DNA from: an uncultured Collinsella sp.
GTDB taxonomy: Bacteria; Actinomycetota; Coriobacteriia; Coriobacteriales; Coriobacteriaceae
Direction: 5' to 3'
Length of the DNA: 12,954 nucleotides
Assembly (NCBI GenBank): GCA_900751755.1
Contig: CAADSP010000105.1
Span: 1-12,954, forward strand
The notes below the pieces were generated by a model, which saw only the letters and a program-made list of their open reading frames with translations, did not search any database and was not told the DNA's origin. This document shows, in pieces, positions 1 to 7,544 of this stretch; the stretch's first letter is position 1, and each line of letters begins with the position of its first letter. The translations under genes were made by a program, and so were the position numbers.

Positions 1-386
1 CCCCGCTGGTCCTTCCCCGCGCCCCCGCAAAAGGTAAGGCGCCTGCCGATATTGGCGAAGGTCTCCTTGATGGAATCGCCCAGGTTGCCGCTAAAGACGC
101 TCGGCTCGCTGCCGGTATCGAAGACGAACTCACCGGGCTCCAGCGCGACTTCGATGATCTTGCCGTTTTGCACCACGAGCATGCCCTGGCCGTCGTTGAC
201 GGCGATGACCGAGCCGTTGGAGATGACGTTGTCCTCGCCGCGCGTGTTGGAGCTGCGGCCACCGGTACGTTTGCTGCCCTTGCAGGCCAAGACGTCGGCA
301 GGCATCGATTCGCAGTAGATAAATTCCTTCCACTGGTCGGCCATGACGCCGCCGGCAGCTCCCAATCCAGCTTTCAAGAGTCCCAT
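1..386 (-). CDS. SPFH/YdjI-type protein, N-terminal part (cut by window edge)
   Basis: The visible 128 residues start with MGLLKAGLGAAGG and carry the hallmarks of the SPFH 'virion core-like' family that includes B. subtilis YdjI: a GQGMLVVQNGKI segment (about residues 67-77), EPGEFVFDT (83-91), and SEPSVFSG...GDSIKETF...GKDQR (93-128). The start at 386 is preceded by a GAAAGGAAG ribosome binding site. The gene is the last of three minus-strand genes, 48 bases after the zinc-ribbon membrane gene. YdjI-like proteins are associated with the PspA envelope-stress response in Bacillus; a similar role here is inferred from family and neighbour. The C-terminal part lies outside the window, so length and any terminal zinc ribbon cannot be judged. 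Family assignment is from recognition of these motifs only. Confidence 0.85.
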   Translation of the reverse strand, partial: MGLLKAGLGAAGGVMADQWKEFIYCESMPADVLACKGSKRTGGRSSNTRGEDNVISNGSVIAVNDGQGMLVVQNGKIIEVALEPGEFVFDTGSEPSVFSGNLGDSIKETFANIGRRLTFCGGAGKDQR

Positions 387-434
387 GGTGATCTTCCTTT
401 CTCGTCAAAGGCCGGGTGGTATTGGTTGGATTGC

Positions 435-1757
435 TTAGTCGTCCTTGTCGTCTTTCATGACAACGGTGGTCTCGGTGTGGCTGAAGGTGTCGTGCTTCTC
501 GGTCAGGTCGAGCTCTCCGCAGTAGCAGTCGGCGTGGGTGGCCTCGTTGGCCGTCTTGAGCTGGTCTACCAGCAACACGTCCGCGATGATTACGATGATC
601 AGCGGTGCGACGATGTTGATGAGGATGCCCTCGACATCAAAGGCGAGGTAGTCCGGATCGAAGGCGTTCTCTCCCATGAAGAGAATCTGGGAGAGGACAA
701 ACCCGATCACAAAGAACAGCACCGAGGCGATGGCGAGCTTGGGCTTGGAGCAGGGGAGCTCGCCGACCATGCGACCGGTCTGGCCGTTCATGGCAAACAG
801 ATAGCTCTTGCCGTTCCACGAGGTGGAAAGCATCCACACGGGGAACAGGGCGTAGTCACTGTCTTCCCAGGTGTAGTCGAGCTGCTTGCTTTCGACCGTG
901 GCGTCGTCGTATTCGTCGACGACGGTCTCGCGCAGGGCCGAGATCGTGCTCTCCTCCATACGACGCTCGGCGCGCGCCTTGCAGGTTTCGCAATCCTCGT
1001 CGTAGCGGTTGGCGATGTAGCCGGGCATATATGCGACCGAGAACGGACGCAGCGCGTCGTAGTCAAACGGCTCGATGGCGTCCATGTGGCCGTCGGGCAT
1101 CTTGGACGATCCGTCGACGGGCACGCGCTTAAACGAGATATTGCCTTTACGGTAGGCGTCGTAGTGGTCGGTGGTCGTGACGGTGCGATCGGGTTCTTCG
1201 GTTACGGTCTCGTTGGTCGCATCGAAGCACACTTCGCCGTCCACGCGGGCACCGTAGAGCCAAAACGGCACGTAGACGCCTTGGGCCTCGTCGATGTGGT
1301 TGCCGGTGACAAAGCTCTTGGGCAGCAGAATCTTGCCCTTGTAGTGCTCCTTGAGCGCGGCCATGACATCGTTGCGCCCGAGCTTAAACGGAATCACCAG
1401 GCCGGGTGAGAAATCGCCCGAGAGCTGACCGGGTGCCACGGCAGAGTTGCCGCAGTATGGGCAGGTGGTAACGGCGACGGTGCCGTCGGACACGAGCTCG
1501 GCGCCGCACGACGAGCAGATGTAGCCGGCGTTTTGAGCCAGCTCCTGCACGGCATCGTCGACAGCAGGTTTGGGAGCCGCGGCTGCGGCATCGGCTTTGG
1601 CATCTGCCTTGTCCTGGCGCTCGCGATAGAGGACCTCGACTTCTTCGACTTCAAAGCGCGAGTCACAGTAGTCGCAGACGAGCTTTTGCTCGGCGCTTGC
1701 AAAATGCAAGGGGCCACCGCAGGCAGGGCACTGATAGTTAACGCTCTCGAAGGCCAT
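435..1757 (-). CDS. Two-zinc-ribbon membrane protein, YdjG-like
   Basis: A 440-residue protein. Residues 10-31 form a TFIIB-type zinc ribbon (C10, C13, C28, C31) and residues 81-102 a second one (C81, C84, C99, C102), separated by an Ala/Asp-rich linker (about 48-68). The middle contains two patches typical of this family, VYVPFWLYGARVDG (161-174) and LFPVWMLSTSWNGKSYLFA followed by NGQTGRMVGELP (about 304-335). Two hydrophobic helices (about 341-361 and 376-397) anchor the C-terminus, which ends in a charged tail. It resembles Bacillus YdjG, a partner in a membrane complex that recruits PspA, but is longer. Some databases call such proteins 'primosomal protein N-like' because of the ribbons; nothing here supports a replication role. 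An AAAGGA site precedes ATG 1757, 24 bases after the upstream gene stops. Confidence 0.85.
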   Translation of the reverse strand: MAFESVNYQCPACGGPLHFASAEQKLVCDYCDSRFEVEEVEVLYRERQDKADAKADAAAAAPKPAVDDAVQELAQNAGYICSSCGAELVSDGTVAVTTCPYCGNSAVAPGQLSGDFSPGLVIPFKLGRNDVMAALKEHYKGKILLPKSFVTGNHIDEAQGVYVPFWLYGARVDGEVCFDATNETVTEEPDRTVTTTDHYDAYRKGNISFKRVPVDGSSKMPDGHMDAIEPFDYDALRPFSVAYMPGYIANRYDEDCETCKARAERRMEESTISALRETVVDEYDDATVESKQLDYTWEDSDYALFPVWMLSTSWNGKSYLFAMNGQTGRMVGELPCSKPKLAIASVLFFVIGFVLSQILFMGENAFDPDYLAFDVEGILINIVAPLIIVIIADVLLVDQLKTANEATHADCYCGELDLTEKHDTFSHTETTVVMKDDKDD

Positions 1758-1781
1758 GATCGGTCCTTTCGCTGCCGGAGG

Positions 1782-2519
1782 CTATGCGCCGATGGCGCCG
1801 CCGCAGTATTCGCAGCGCCCACTGGCATCGGGAATGGTGGTGGCTCCGCAGAAGGGGCAGGTCACCGCGGTCTTGGGGGCCTTGGCGGCAACGACGCTGT
1901 CGCGCGTTTCCTGGCGCAGCTGCACCAGCGCATCGCGGACCTCGGTTGCCTGGCGCTTGGCCTCGCGGTATTCGATGGAACCGCGCTGGTCGATGGTGGA
2001 GTCGTTCACGCGCAGGTTGATCTCGGTAAAGTACGGCGTGTTGACGTGGATGGTCAGGTTAAAGTCGTAATCCAGGTCGTAGCGCGGCGGATTGTAGCTC
2101 TCGCGCTCGCCATCTTTGGTCTCGCGATAGATCTCGGTGCGATGCTCGTCGATATCCATATCGCAGCCGAGTACCTGTGAGAACTCGATGATGTCGGGAT
2201 TGGCGTCGCGCCAGCGGCTCTGCGAGGTAATGATCAGCAGGCCCGCGTCTTCGTCGAGCATGATGTTGGTGCGCCCGGCAGAGAGCGTGCGCGTAGGGTT
2301 GAACGACGCCAGGCGTTCGGCATTGGCCTCGCGGTAGGCGAGTTGCTCGCGGATATCGTCCGCGGTGCTGGAGCGATAGCCGTGGAAGTAGGGGGAGAGC
2401 TTACCGGCGCACTCTTTGCACAGGTAGCCTTCGTTGATCTTGGTCTTTCCCAAAAGTCCCAGCTCGGTACCGCAAATCGCGCACTCTTTCTTCTCGAACA
2501 TCTTGTCAAAGAAGCCCAT
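1782..2519 (-). CDS. DUF4428-like protein with N- and C-terminal zinc ribbons
   Basis: A 245-residue soluble protein and the first gene of the minus-strand operon. The N-terminus has a DUF4428-type zinc site with C13, C16, C34 and C37 (ECAICG...LCKEC). The middle (about 80-175) is a beta-rich domain without a recognisable catalytic motif and includes an SQSRWRDANPD segment. Residues 180-208 are predicted helical and charged. The C-terminus has a second ribbon with C221, C224, C236 and C239 (CPFCG...CEYCG). The start at 2519 is set by a GGGAGG ribosome binding site six bases upstream. Function is unknown. Such proteins often sit beside SPFH/YdjI-like genes, so an accessory role in the same envelope-associated complex is plausible but inferred. 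There is no signal peptide or membrane segment. Confidence 0.8.
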   Translation of the reverse strand: MGFFDKMFEKKECAICGTELGLLGKTKINEGYLCKECAGKLSPYFHGYRSSTADDIREQLAYREANAERLASFNPTRTLSAGRTNIMLDEDAGLLIITSQSRWRDANPDIIEFSQVLGCDMDIDEHRTEIYRETKDGERESYNPPRYDLDYDFNLTIHVNTPYFTEINLRVNDSTIDQRGSIEYREAKRQATEVRDALVQLRQETRDSVVAAKAPKTAVTCPFCGATTIPDASGRCEYCGGAIGA

Positions 2520-2644
2520 GGCTGCCTCCCATCAACAGGTAGCGTGTGTCACTTTTGATGATGGGGGAGTGCGCGATCCTTCGCGATACCCAGACGGCTC
2601 AAGGAGTCTCCACAACTGGGACACATGGCCCATTTTTGACCAGT

Positions 2645-2695
2645 CGTTGGGGACGTTCTTCGGCCACTCATTGGGGACGTACTTAAATGAGTGGC
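2645..2695. repeat. REP-like repeat: tandem TTGGGGACGT units with inverted repeat
   Basis: Two near-identical 16-base units, CGTTGGGGACGTTCTT (2645-2660) and CATTGGGGACGTACTT (2669-2684), lie 24 bases apart. The second is enclosed by a perfect 10-base inverted repeat, GCCACTCATT (2663-2672) and AATGAGTGGC (2686-2695), with a 13-base loop. The rest of 2520-2881 shows no convincing gene. An outer GGGACAC/GTGTCCC pair (2618-2624 and 2732-2738) may mark a larger decayed element. The layout is that of REP-type palindromes mobilised by RAYT transposases. No transposase is present here, so the element class is inferred. Confidence 0.45.
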
Positions 2696-2867
2696 AGCTG
2701 GAGACACTCCTGGCCGAGCTAGAGGCCGCGCGTGTCCCTTCTGGTCCATGAGGCTCAAAACTGCGGTGTGACGTGAACGGCTGGGGTCAAATTTGCAGCA
2801 TTTCGAGCCTGGTTTCGGTATTAGGACTGGTTCTCTAATAGAATAGATTTACAGACATTTGAGTTGC

Positions 2868-2881
2868 GGGGGGGGGTATCC
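2868..2881 (+). promoter_or_regulatory. Poly-G ribosome binding site of the LuxR gene
   Basis: Nine consecutive G (2868-2876) lie five bases before ATG 2882. This tract is the only purine-rich stretch at the right distance and so fixes the start there. The in-frame TTG at 2864 has no ribosome binding site. A possible -10, TAGAAT (2839-2844), lies upstream with a poor -35 (TTCGGT, 2814-2819, 19-base spacing). A G9 tract can change length by slippage, which would change the spacing to the start codon. Confidence 0.55.
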
Positions 2882-4426
2882 ATGAGGGGTATGGGAGACA
2901 CAACCTCATATTTGCGTCGGGGCATTCGGGAGATTATATGCCTGGCGCTGTTCTCCTTCACGTTTTTGGCGTGCGAGTATCTCTTTGATGTGCGCATGGC
3001 CGAGTTTGTGCCAGCGAACGTGGTCGTTATTTATGAGAGTCTTGTCTTCGGCGCGAGCGTGATTGGCTTTTTTGTGCGTCCCATTCTGTACTATCACCGT
3101 CCCCATGCCATCGACGCGACGAGTGACGTTACGGGCGTTTTGCTGGTGGCGGCATTGCTGCTGTTGATTATGGCGGTTCAGGTTGAGGTAGTAATTGCCG
3201 GCGGTTTGGTGGCGTGCTGCGCGCTGGGCTACTGCGGATCGACTGCTCACGCAAACTTTGCGCGGCGCTTTGCGCGGACGCCTTGCTTGGCGCGTGCGGC
3301 TGCACTTTCCTACGCCATGGGCGTTCTGGTGCAGGTGCTCAACCACATGGTGATGCCTGCCGGCATTCCTCAGCAGGCTGTTCTGGTCGTCTGCGCGATC
3401 GCGCAGGTGGCGTCGCTCCACGGCGCCCGACGCGCCAAGCTGCGCGACGAGTCCGATCCCAGCTTCGAACCCAGCGCTGCCGGTCTTTCGGTAGATGCTT
3501 TGGAATATGGTGCCAAGTGGCAAGACGATCCCAAGGCAAAGGCGGCATTCCGCCGCGCCGTAGCTCGCTTGACCGTGGCGACAGCGTGTCTTTCCGGCGT
3601 ATTCGCCGCTCTCAACGCGGGTCTCACAACCTTGCATGCTACCGGAGCCGTTGATTTGGGTGACTGGCCGCGCCTGCTGCTTGTCGTGAGCTCGTTGGCT
3701 GCCGGCGTCCTATTTGACCTGCACGGCCGCTCGTATATGAATATCGGCATGACATGTGCCGCCATACTGTCCACGCTTTCGTTCTTTGTGCTCATCGTCG
3801 ATGGCAATGGCGGCAACGAGCTTGCTGCCACGATTATCTTTTATCTGGTCTCGGGCTTTTTCGTGGTGTTCTTTACCACAAAATATGCCGCCGTCTCGCT
3901 TTATGCGCGCTGGTCATATTTTTGGCCGTGCATGGGTCGCGTCGTCAACAACGTGTGCTCGATGCTCGTGACGGCGCCGGCGGTGGCAATCATCTCGAGT
4001 CAAAACGTGCTGGCTGCAGTCGGCGCGGCGCTCGTGATGTTTGTGGGTATTGCGATTACGCTACTGGGGCAGTTGGGGCGACGAGCCGATGATGTCGTGA
4101 TGCAGGACGGCCTGCCGCTTGCCACCGACGATCTTGGTGCAGATCTTGCGTCTGCATGCTCCGACCCCGAGCCCGTGGAGGCAGCGGAGCTCACGTCCGA
4201 TGAACGCCTTGATGCTTTCGTCGCCACCTTTGGGCTTACAGAGCGCGAGCGCGATATTCTTGAGGTCTTGGTCGTTTCGGACCAGAGCGTTCAGGACATC
4301 GCCACAACGCTCTTCCTTTCGCGCTCCACGCTCTATCGCCACATTTCCTCGATCAACAAAAAGGCCGGTACCGCCTCGCGCGTGGCCCTCATCAACTTCT
4401 TCTGGTCCTGGACACCCAAGGACTAG
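2882..4426 (+). CDS. Membrane-anchored LuxR-family transcriptional regulator
   Basis: A 514-residue protein with two parts. Residues about 16-398 hold eleven or twelve hydrophobic helices in two bundles (about 16-180 and 229-398), split by a hydrophilic loop (181-228). This resembles the MFS-like sensor domain of LuxR regulators that are abundant in Coriobacteriia. A polar linker (400-445) leads to a LuxR/GerE helix-turn-helix at 450-514: GLTERERDILEVL, then DIATTLFLSRSTLYRHISSI as the recognition region. The N-terminus and DNA-binding domain should be cytoplasmic. The ligand is unknown. Such proteins are thought to sense small molecules at the membrane and activate nearby genes. Here neither neighbour is co-directional, so the target is not obvious; the convergent mgtA is not controlled by proximity. 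Start chosen at ATG 2882 because of the G-rich ribosome binding site. Confidence 0.88.
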   Translation: MRGMGDTTSYLRRGIREIICLALFSFTFLACEYLFDVRMAEFVPANVVVIYESLVFGASVIGFFVRPILYYHRPHAIDATSDVTGVLLVAALLLLIMAVQVEVVIAGGLVACCALGYCGSTAHANFARRFARTPCLARAAALSYAMGVLVQVLNHMVMPAGIPQQAVLVVCAIAQVASLHGARRAKLRDESDPSFEPSAAGLSVDALEYGAKWQDDPKAKAAFRRAVARLTVATACLSGVFAALNAGLTTLHATGAVDLGDWPRLLLVVSSLAAGVLFDLHGRSYMNIGMTCAAILSTLSFFVLIVDGNGGNELAATIIFYLVSGFFVVFFTTKYAAVSLYARWSYFWPCMGRVVNNVCSMLVTAPAVAIISSQNVLAAVGAALVMFVGIAITLLGQLGRRADDVVMQDGLPLATDDLGADLASACSDPEPVEAAELTSDERLDAFVATFGLTERERDILEVLVVSDQSVQDIATTLFLSRSTLYRHISSINKKAGTASRVALINFFWSWTPKD

Positions 4427-4440
4427 CTAATCTCCCAATA

Positions 4441-4507
4441 AGTTGCGGTGGAATAGTCCCTAAATTAAAGTCACGGGGCTTTAAACAGGAACTATTTCAC
4501 CGCAACT
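4441..4507. repeat. Long imperfect palindrome between convergent genes
   Basis: Left arm AGTTGCGGTGGAATAGTCCC (4441-4460) matches the reverse complement of 4488-4507 at 18 of 20 positions. An inner stem TTAAAG/CTTTAA (4465-4470 and 4479-4484) encloses an 8-base loop. It begins 14 bases after the LuxR stop and lies about 100 bases beyond the mgtA stop, so transcripts from both sides enter it. Neither side has a T-run, so it is not a classic intrinsic terminator. A dispersed palindromic element or a structured 3' end serving both genes are the options. Confidence 0.6.
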
Positions 4508-4600
4508 GCTGGGGGGATAGACTGCGGCGGCGGCAGAGGCAACGGCAGCGGCGTTGGCAGCTGTGGTAGTGGCAACGGCAGCTGGCAGGGTGTTTTCTGT

Positions 4601-7375
4601 CTACTTGCTACAGCAGCTCGCCGTGGCGGGCAATGTAGCGGCGCTTTGCCAGCTGGGTGAGCGCGATATAGGCGGTAACGATGCCAATGAGCAGCCCAAA
4701 AAAGCTCGTGGGCAGCGGCATGAGGCCGAGCACATCGGCGATGGGGCTTGCCGGCAGCCAGGTGACGAGCGCCAGGCCCAGCACGGTAAGAACGCACAAT
4801 GCGGGCGCGGCGTGGTCGCGCGGGCTCGGCAGATGCGGGGAGCGCAACATGTGGACCACGAGTGTCTGCGACCACATGGACTCGACAAACCAGCCGCTCT
4901 GGAAGAGCGCAGCAAGGTCGTCATACCCGCGACGTCGCCCGCGGCGGCAAGCTCGGACCAGCTTGCGTCCACGGCGGCGGGGCACACGACAAAGAAGAGC
5001 GCGGCGAAGGTCACGATGTCAAACAGCGAGCTTACGGGGCCCAGCTCGAGCATAAAGCCCTTGATGGACGCGGCGTCCCAGGCACGCGGGCGGGCAGTCC
5101 AGGCGTCATCGACGGTGTCCCACGGCAGTGCGATGCACACGATCTCGTAGACCAGCGACAGCAGTACCAGCTGCAGGGCGCTCATGGGCAAAAACGGCAA
5201 GAACAGGCTCGCGACGGTCACGGACAGCATATTGCCAAAGTTGGAGCTCACCGTGGTCTTGAGGTACTTGAGCAGGTTGCCGTAAGTGCGGCGGCCTTCG
5301 ATGATGCCGCGCTCGAGCACGCCCAGGTCCTTCTGAAGCAAGATGATATCGGCGGATTCCTTGGCAATATCGACGGCCGAATCGACCGAGATGCCGCAAT
5401 CGCTCGCACGCATGGCGGCGGCGTCGTTGATGCCGTCGCCCATAAAGCCCACGGTGTGGCCGAGCATCTCGCGCATGACACGTACCAGGCGCGCCTTCTG
5501 CAGCGGCGAGAGCTTGGCGAAGAGGTGGGTTTTCTCGGCGCGCTCGGCAAGCTCGGCGTCATCGAGCGCATCGATCTCGGAGCCGAGCAAGACGTTGCTC
5601 GCATCGATACCAATCTGCTCGCAGACGGTGGCGGCGACGCGGTCGTTGTCGCCGGTTAGGACCTTGACCGCCACGCCCTTGGCCTCGAGGGTGGCGACGG
5701 CGCCCGCGGCACTTGCTTTGGGCGGATCGAGGAAGGCCAAAAAGCCCATCAGCACCATGTCGCACTCGTCGGCGATGCCAAACTCGCCCACGCAGCGCGG
5801 ATTGGTCTTCTGCGCCACGGCAATTACGCGTAGGCCCTCGGCGTTAAGTCCGGCGATCTGCTTGCGAATCTGGGCGAGCTTCTCGTCGGTGAGCGGCTGA
5901 GCGATGCCATCGATCTCGACAAAGGAGCAGATCTCGAGCATTTCCTCGGCAGCGCCCTTGGTAACCATCTGGGTTTTGCCTTGGGCGTCGGCGACAACTA
6001 CGCTCAGGCGACGGCGCGAGAAATCGAAGGGAACCTCGTCGACCTTGGTGTAGCGGTCGCGCAGGCTCTGGCCCAGCATGGAATCGGGTGCGACGGTCGA
6101 GGGCGTCACATCGGCACGGTCGATTACGGCCAGGTCGATAAGATTTTTGAGGCCGGTCTGGAAGAAGCTGTTCAAAAACGCATGGCGCAGCACGCGCGCG
6201 TCCTCGTTGCCGTCGGTGCTGAGATAGCGCTCGAGCACGATGCGGTCTTCGGTGAGGGTGCCGGTCTTGTCGCAGCACAGGACGTCCATCGCTCCGAGGT
6301 TTTGAATCGCCGGCAGCTCCTTGACGATAACCTGGCGACGGGCGAGGTCCTTGGCGCCCTGCGACAGGCTCGTGGTCACGATGACGGGAAGCATCTGCGG
6401 CGTGATGCCCACGGCCACGCTCGTGGCGAACAGCAGCGCGTCGATGACGTTGCCCTTGGTGGCGGCGTTGATGGCAAAGACGGCCGGCGCCATAACGAGC
6501 ATCAGGCGCACCAGCAGCATGGAGACGCTCGAGACGCCGCGGTCAAACGCGCTCTTTTCGCCGCGCCCGTTGAGCATCTTGGCGATGCCGCCCAGGTAGG
6601 TGTCCGAGCCGGTGGCAACGACAAGCGCCATGGCGGCGCCGTTTTGCACGGAGGTGCCGGTAAAGACGATGTTCTTGCAGGCAGAGAGTGGCAGTGCGGA
6701 GCCGTCGGCGCCCTCGACGACGGTGACGGCGGTGGTCTTCTCGACGGCCTCACTCTCGCCGGTGAGTGCGGACTCGATCACAAACAGGTCGCGCGCGGTG
6801 ATGATGCGGGCATCTGCCGGCACCATATCGCCGGCAGAGAGGCGGATTACATCGCCGGGGACGAGCTCGTCGAAGGGGATCTCGATGCGCCCGCCGTCGC
6901 GCAGGGCGGTGCAAGTGTTGGAGACCAGGTCCTTAAGGGCCTCGGCCGCATTGCCGCTGCGGGCTTCCTGGATAAACTTCATACCGCCCGATACCAGCAG
7001 CATGATGCCGATGACGATGACCGTGGAGGGGTCGCGCTGCGGCTCGGGTACGGCGAGCACGTCGATGTAGAGCGAGACCAGCGCGAGCGCGGCGAGGATG
7101 CCGGCGAAGGGATCGATGAACGCGTCGGCGATGCGGCGGGCGAGCGTTTTGGTCGTTGCCTCGATGGTGTTGGGGCCGACGGCGTTCAGGCGCTCAGTTG
7201 CCTGCTCGACGGTGAGGCCGTTTGCCGTGGCGTCAAGCAGTACGAGGGCGTCCTCGGCACTATGGGTGGCGGCGAATATGGTGTTCTTGGATAGGCCGGC
7301 GTGGGCGGCGGGACGCGCCGTGTGGCGGCGCTTGGAGATTGCTTCGAGCACTGTGGCCGTTTTGAGCATCAGCAT
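4601..7375 (-). CDS. mgtA: Mg2+-translocating P-type ATPase (MgtA family), C-terminus frameshifted
   Basis: The frame is open for 924 codons from ATG 7375, which has an AAGGAGG site. It shows the P-type IIIB ATPase order: N-terminal cation_ATPase_N region (about 37-85), membrane pair M1-M2 (88-136), actuator TGES (205-208), M4 GITPQMLP (323-330), phosphorylation site DKTGT with D369, nucleotide domain, TGDND (574-578), GDGIND (646-651), and M5-M7 (about 704-799). The family imports Mg2+ into the cytoplasm. From about residue 817 the frame yields Arg/Ser/Pro-rich text with no membrane helices. The expected M8-M10 sequence is present in the -1 frame (see 4608-4928). As sequenced, the protein lacks M8-M10 and is probably inactive. 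An intact version would be about 922 residues and stop at 4608. A sequencing or assembly error is the main alternative. Confidence 0.9.
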   Translation of the reverse strand: MLMLKTATVLEAISKRRHTARPAAHAGLSKNTIFAATHSAEDALVLLDATANGLTVEQATERLNAVGPNTIEATTKTLARRIADAFIDPFAGILAALALVSLYIDVLAVPEPQRDPSTVIVIGIMLLVSGGMKFIQEARSGNAAEALKDLVSNTCTALRDGGRIEIPFDELVPGDVIRLSAGDMVPADARIITARDLFVIESALTGESEAVEKTTAVTVVEGADGSALPLSACKNIVFTGTSVQNGAAMALVVATGSDTYLGGIAKMLNGRGEKSAFDRGVSSVSMLLVRLMLVMAPAVFAINAATKGNVIDALLFATSVAVGITPQMLPVIVTTSLSQGAKDLARRQVIVKELPAIQNLGAMDVLCCDKTGTLTEDRIVLERYLSTDGNEDARVLRHAFLNSFFQTGLKNLIDLAVIDRADVTPSTVAPDSMLGQSLRDRYTKVDEVPFDFSRRRLSVVVADAQGKTQMVTKGAAEEMLEICSFVEIDGIAQPLTDEKLAQIRKQIAGLNAEGLRVIAVAQKTNPRCVGEFGIADECDMVLMGFLAFLDPPKASAAGAVATLEAKGVAVKVLTGDNDRVAATVCEQIGIDASNVLLGSEIDALDDAELAERAEKTHLFAKLSPLQKARLVRVMREMLGHTVGFMGDGINDAAAMRASDCGISVDSAVDIAKESADIILLQKDLGVLERGIIEGRRTYGNLLKYLKTTVSSNFGNMLSVTVASLFLPFLPMSALQLVLLSLVYEIVCIALPWDTVDDAWTARPRAWDAASIKGFMLELGPVSSLFDIVTFAALFFVVCPAAVDASWSELAAAGDVAGMTTLLRSSRAAGLSSPCGRRHSWSTCCAPRICRARATTPRPHCAFLPCWAWRSSPGCRQAPSPMCSASCRCPRAFLGCSLASLPPISRSPSWQSAATLPATASCCSK
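4608..4928 (-). other. Displaced C-terminal coding segment of mgtA (M8-M10)
   Basis: In the frame -1 to the main mgtA frame, the minus strand reads GYDDLAALFQSGWFVESMW followed by SQTLVVHML, the standard M8 region of MgtA proteins (compare LFQSGWFV...SQTLIVHMIRT in E. coli). Two further hydrophobic helices, VLTVLGLALVTWL and FFGLLIGIVTAYIALTQLA, are the expected M9 and M10, and the frame stops at 4608-4610. The frames join at the G-run on the minus strand at 4926-4928. Inserting one G there (GCG GGG TAT GAC) restores a continuous reading. No ribosome slippery heptamer is visible, so programmed frameshifting is unlikely. Confidence 0.85.
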
Positions 7376-7462
7376 AGGGTCCTCCTTGTTGAAGGGAGTT
7401 AGCGTACGTGTCGTATTTGCTTCAAAAAACCTAGATGTCGCTCACGTCATGCTCGCGAATCC

Positions 7463-7501
7463 CCGTAAAGAGGATGGGCGGCTTTGTGGTGAGTTTTACG
7501 G
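7463..7501 (-). promoter_or_regulatory. Stem-loop in the mgtA leader
   Basis: On the minus strand CCGTAAA (7501-7495) pairs with TTTACGG (7469-7463), a perfect 7-bp stem around a 25-base loop, between the leader reading frame and mgtA. A second complementary pair in the leader RNA is AUGUCGC (7586-7580, inside the leader frame) with GCGACAU (7441-7435), the latter just before a GGTTTTTTG run. These could form alternative structures, but no folding calculation has been done. Confidence 0.3.
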
Positions 7502-7544
7502 TGCTCGTGCTCGTGAATGAGTGCCAGCGATCGGCTACTGGCGT

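Noticed and set aside
168..1409. Long plus-strand open frame opposite the YdjG-like and SPFH-like genes
   Set aside because: It is an antisense shadow in GC-rich DNA: it overlaps two well-supported genes, has no ribosome binding site, and its translation shows no domain.
2528..2565. Hairpin CCCATCA/TGATGGG in the leader of the DUF4428-like gene
   Set aside because: The 7-bp stem overlaps the ribosome binding site but the loop is long and there is no supporting promoter or conservation evidence.
2864..2881. TTG start for the LuxR gene
   Set aside because: There is no ribosome binding site before 2864, and the G9 tract would then lie inside the coding region; ATG 2882 is five bases after the tract.
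4920..4935. Programmed -1 ribosomal frameshifting in mgtA
   Set aside because: There is no X-XXY-YYZ slippery heptamer at the junction (codons GTC GCG GGT ATG), and the family is not known to use it; a base deletion or sequencing error is simpler.
5981..7294. 437-codon plus-strand open frame opposite mgtA
   Set aside because: It is fully antisense to conserved ATPase motifs, and its Gly/Asp/His-rich translation is typical of a GC shadow frame.
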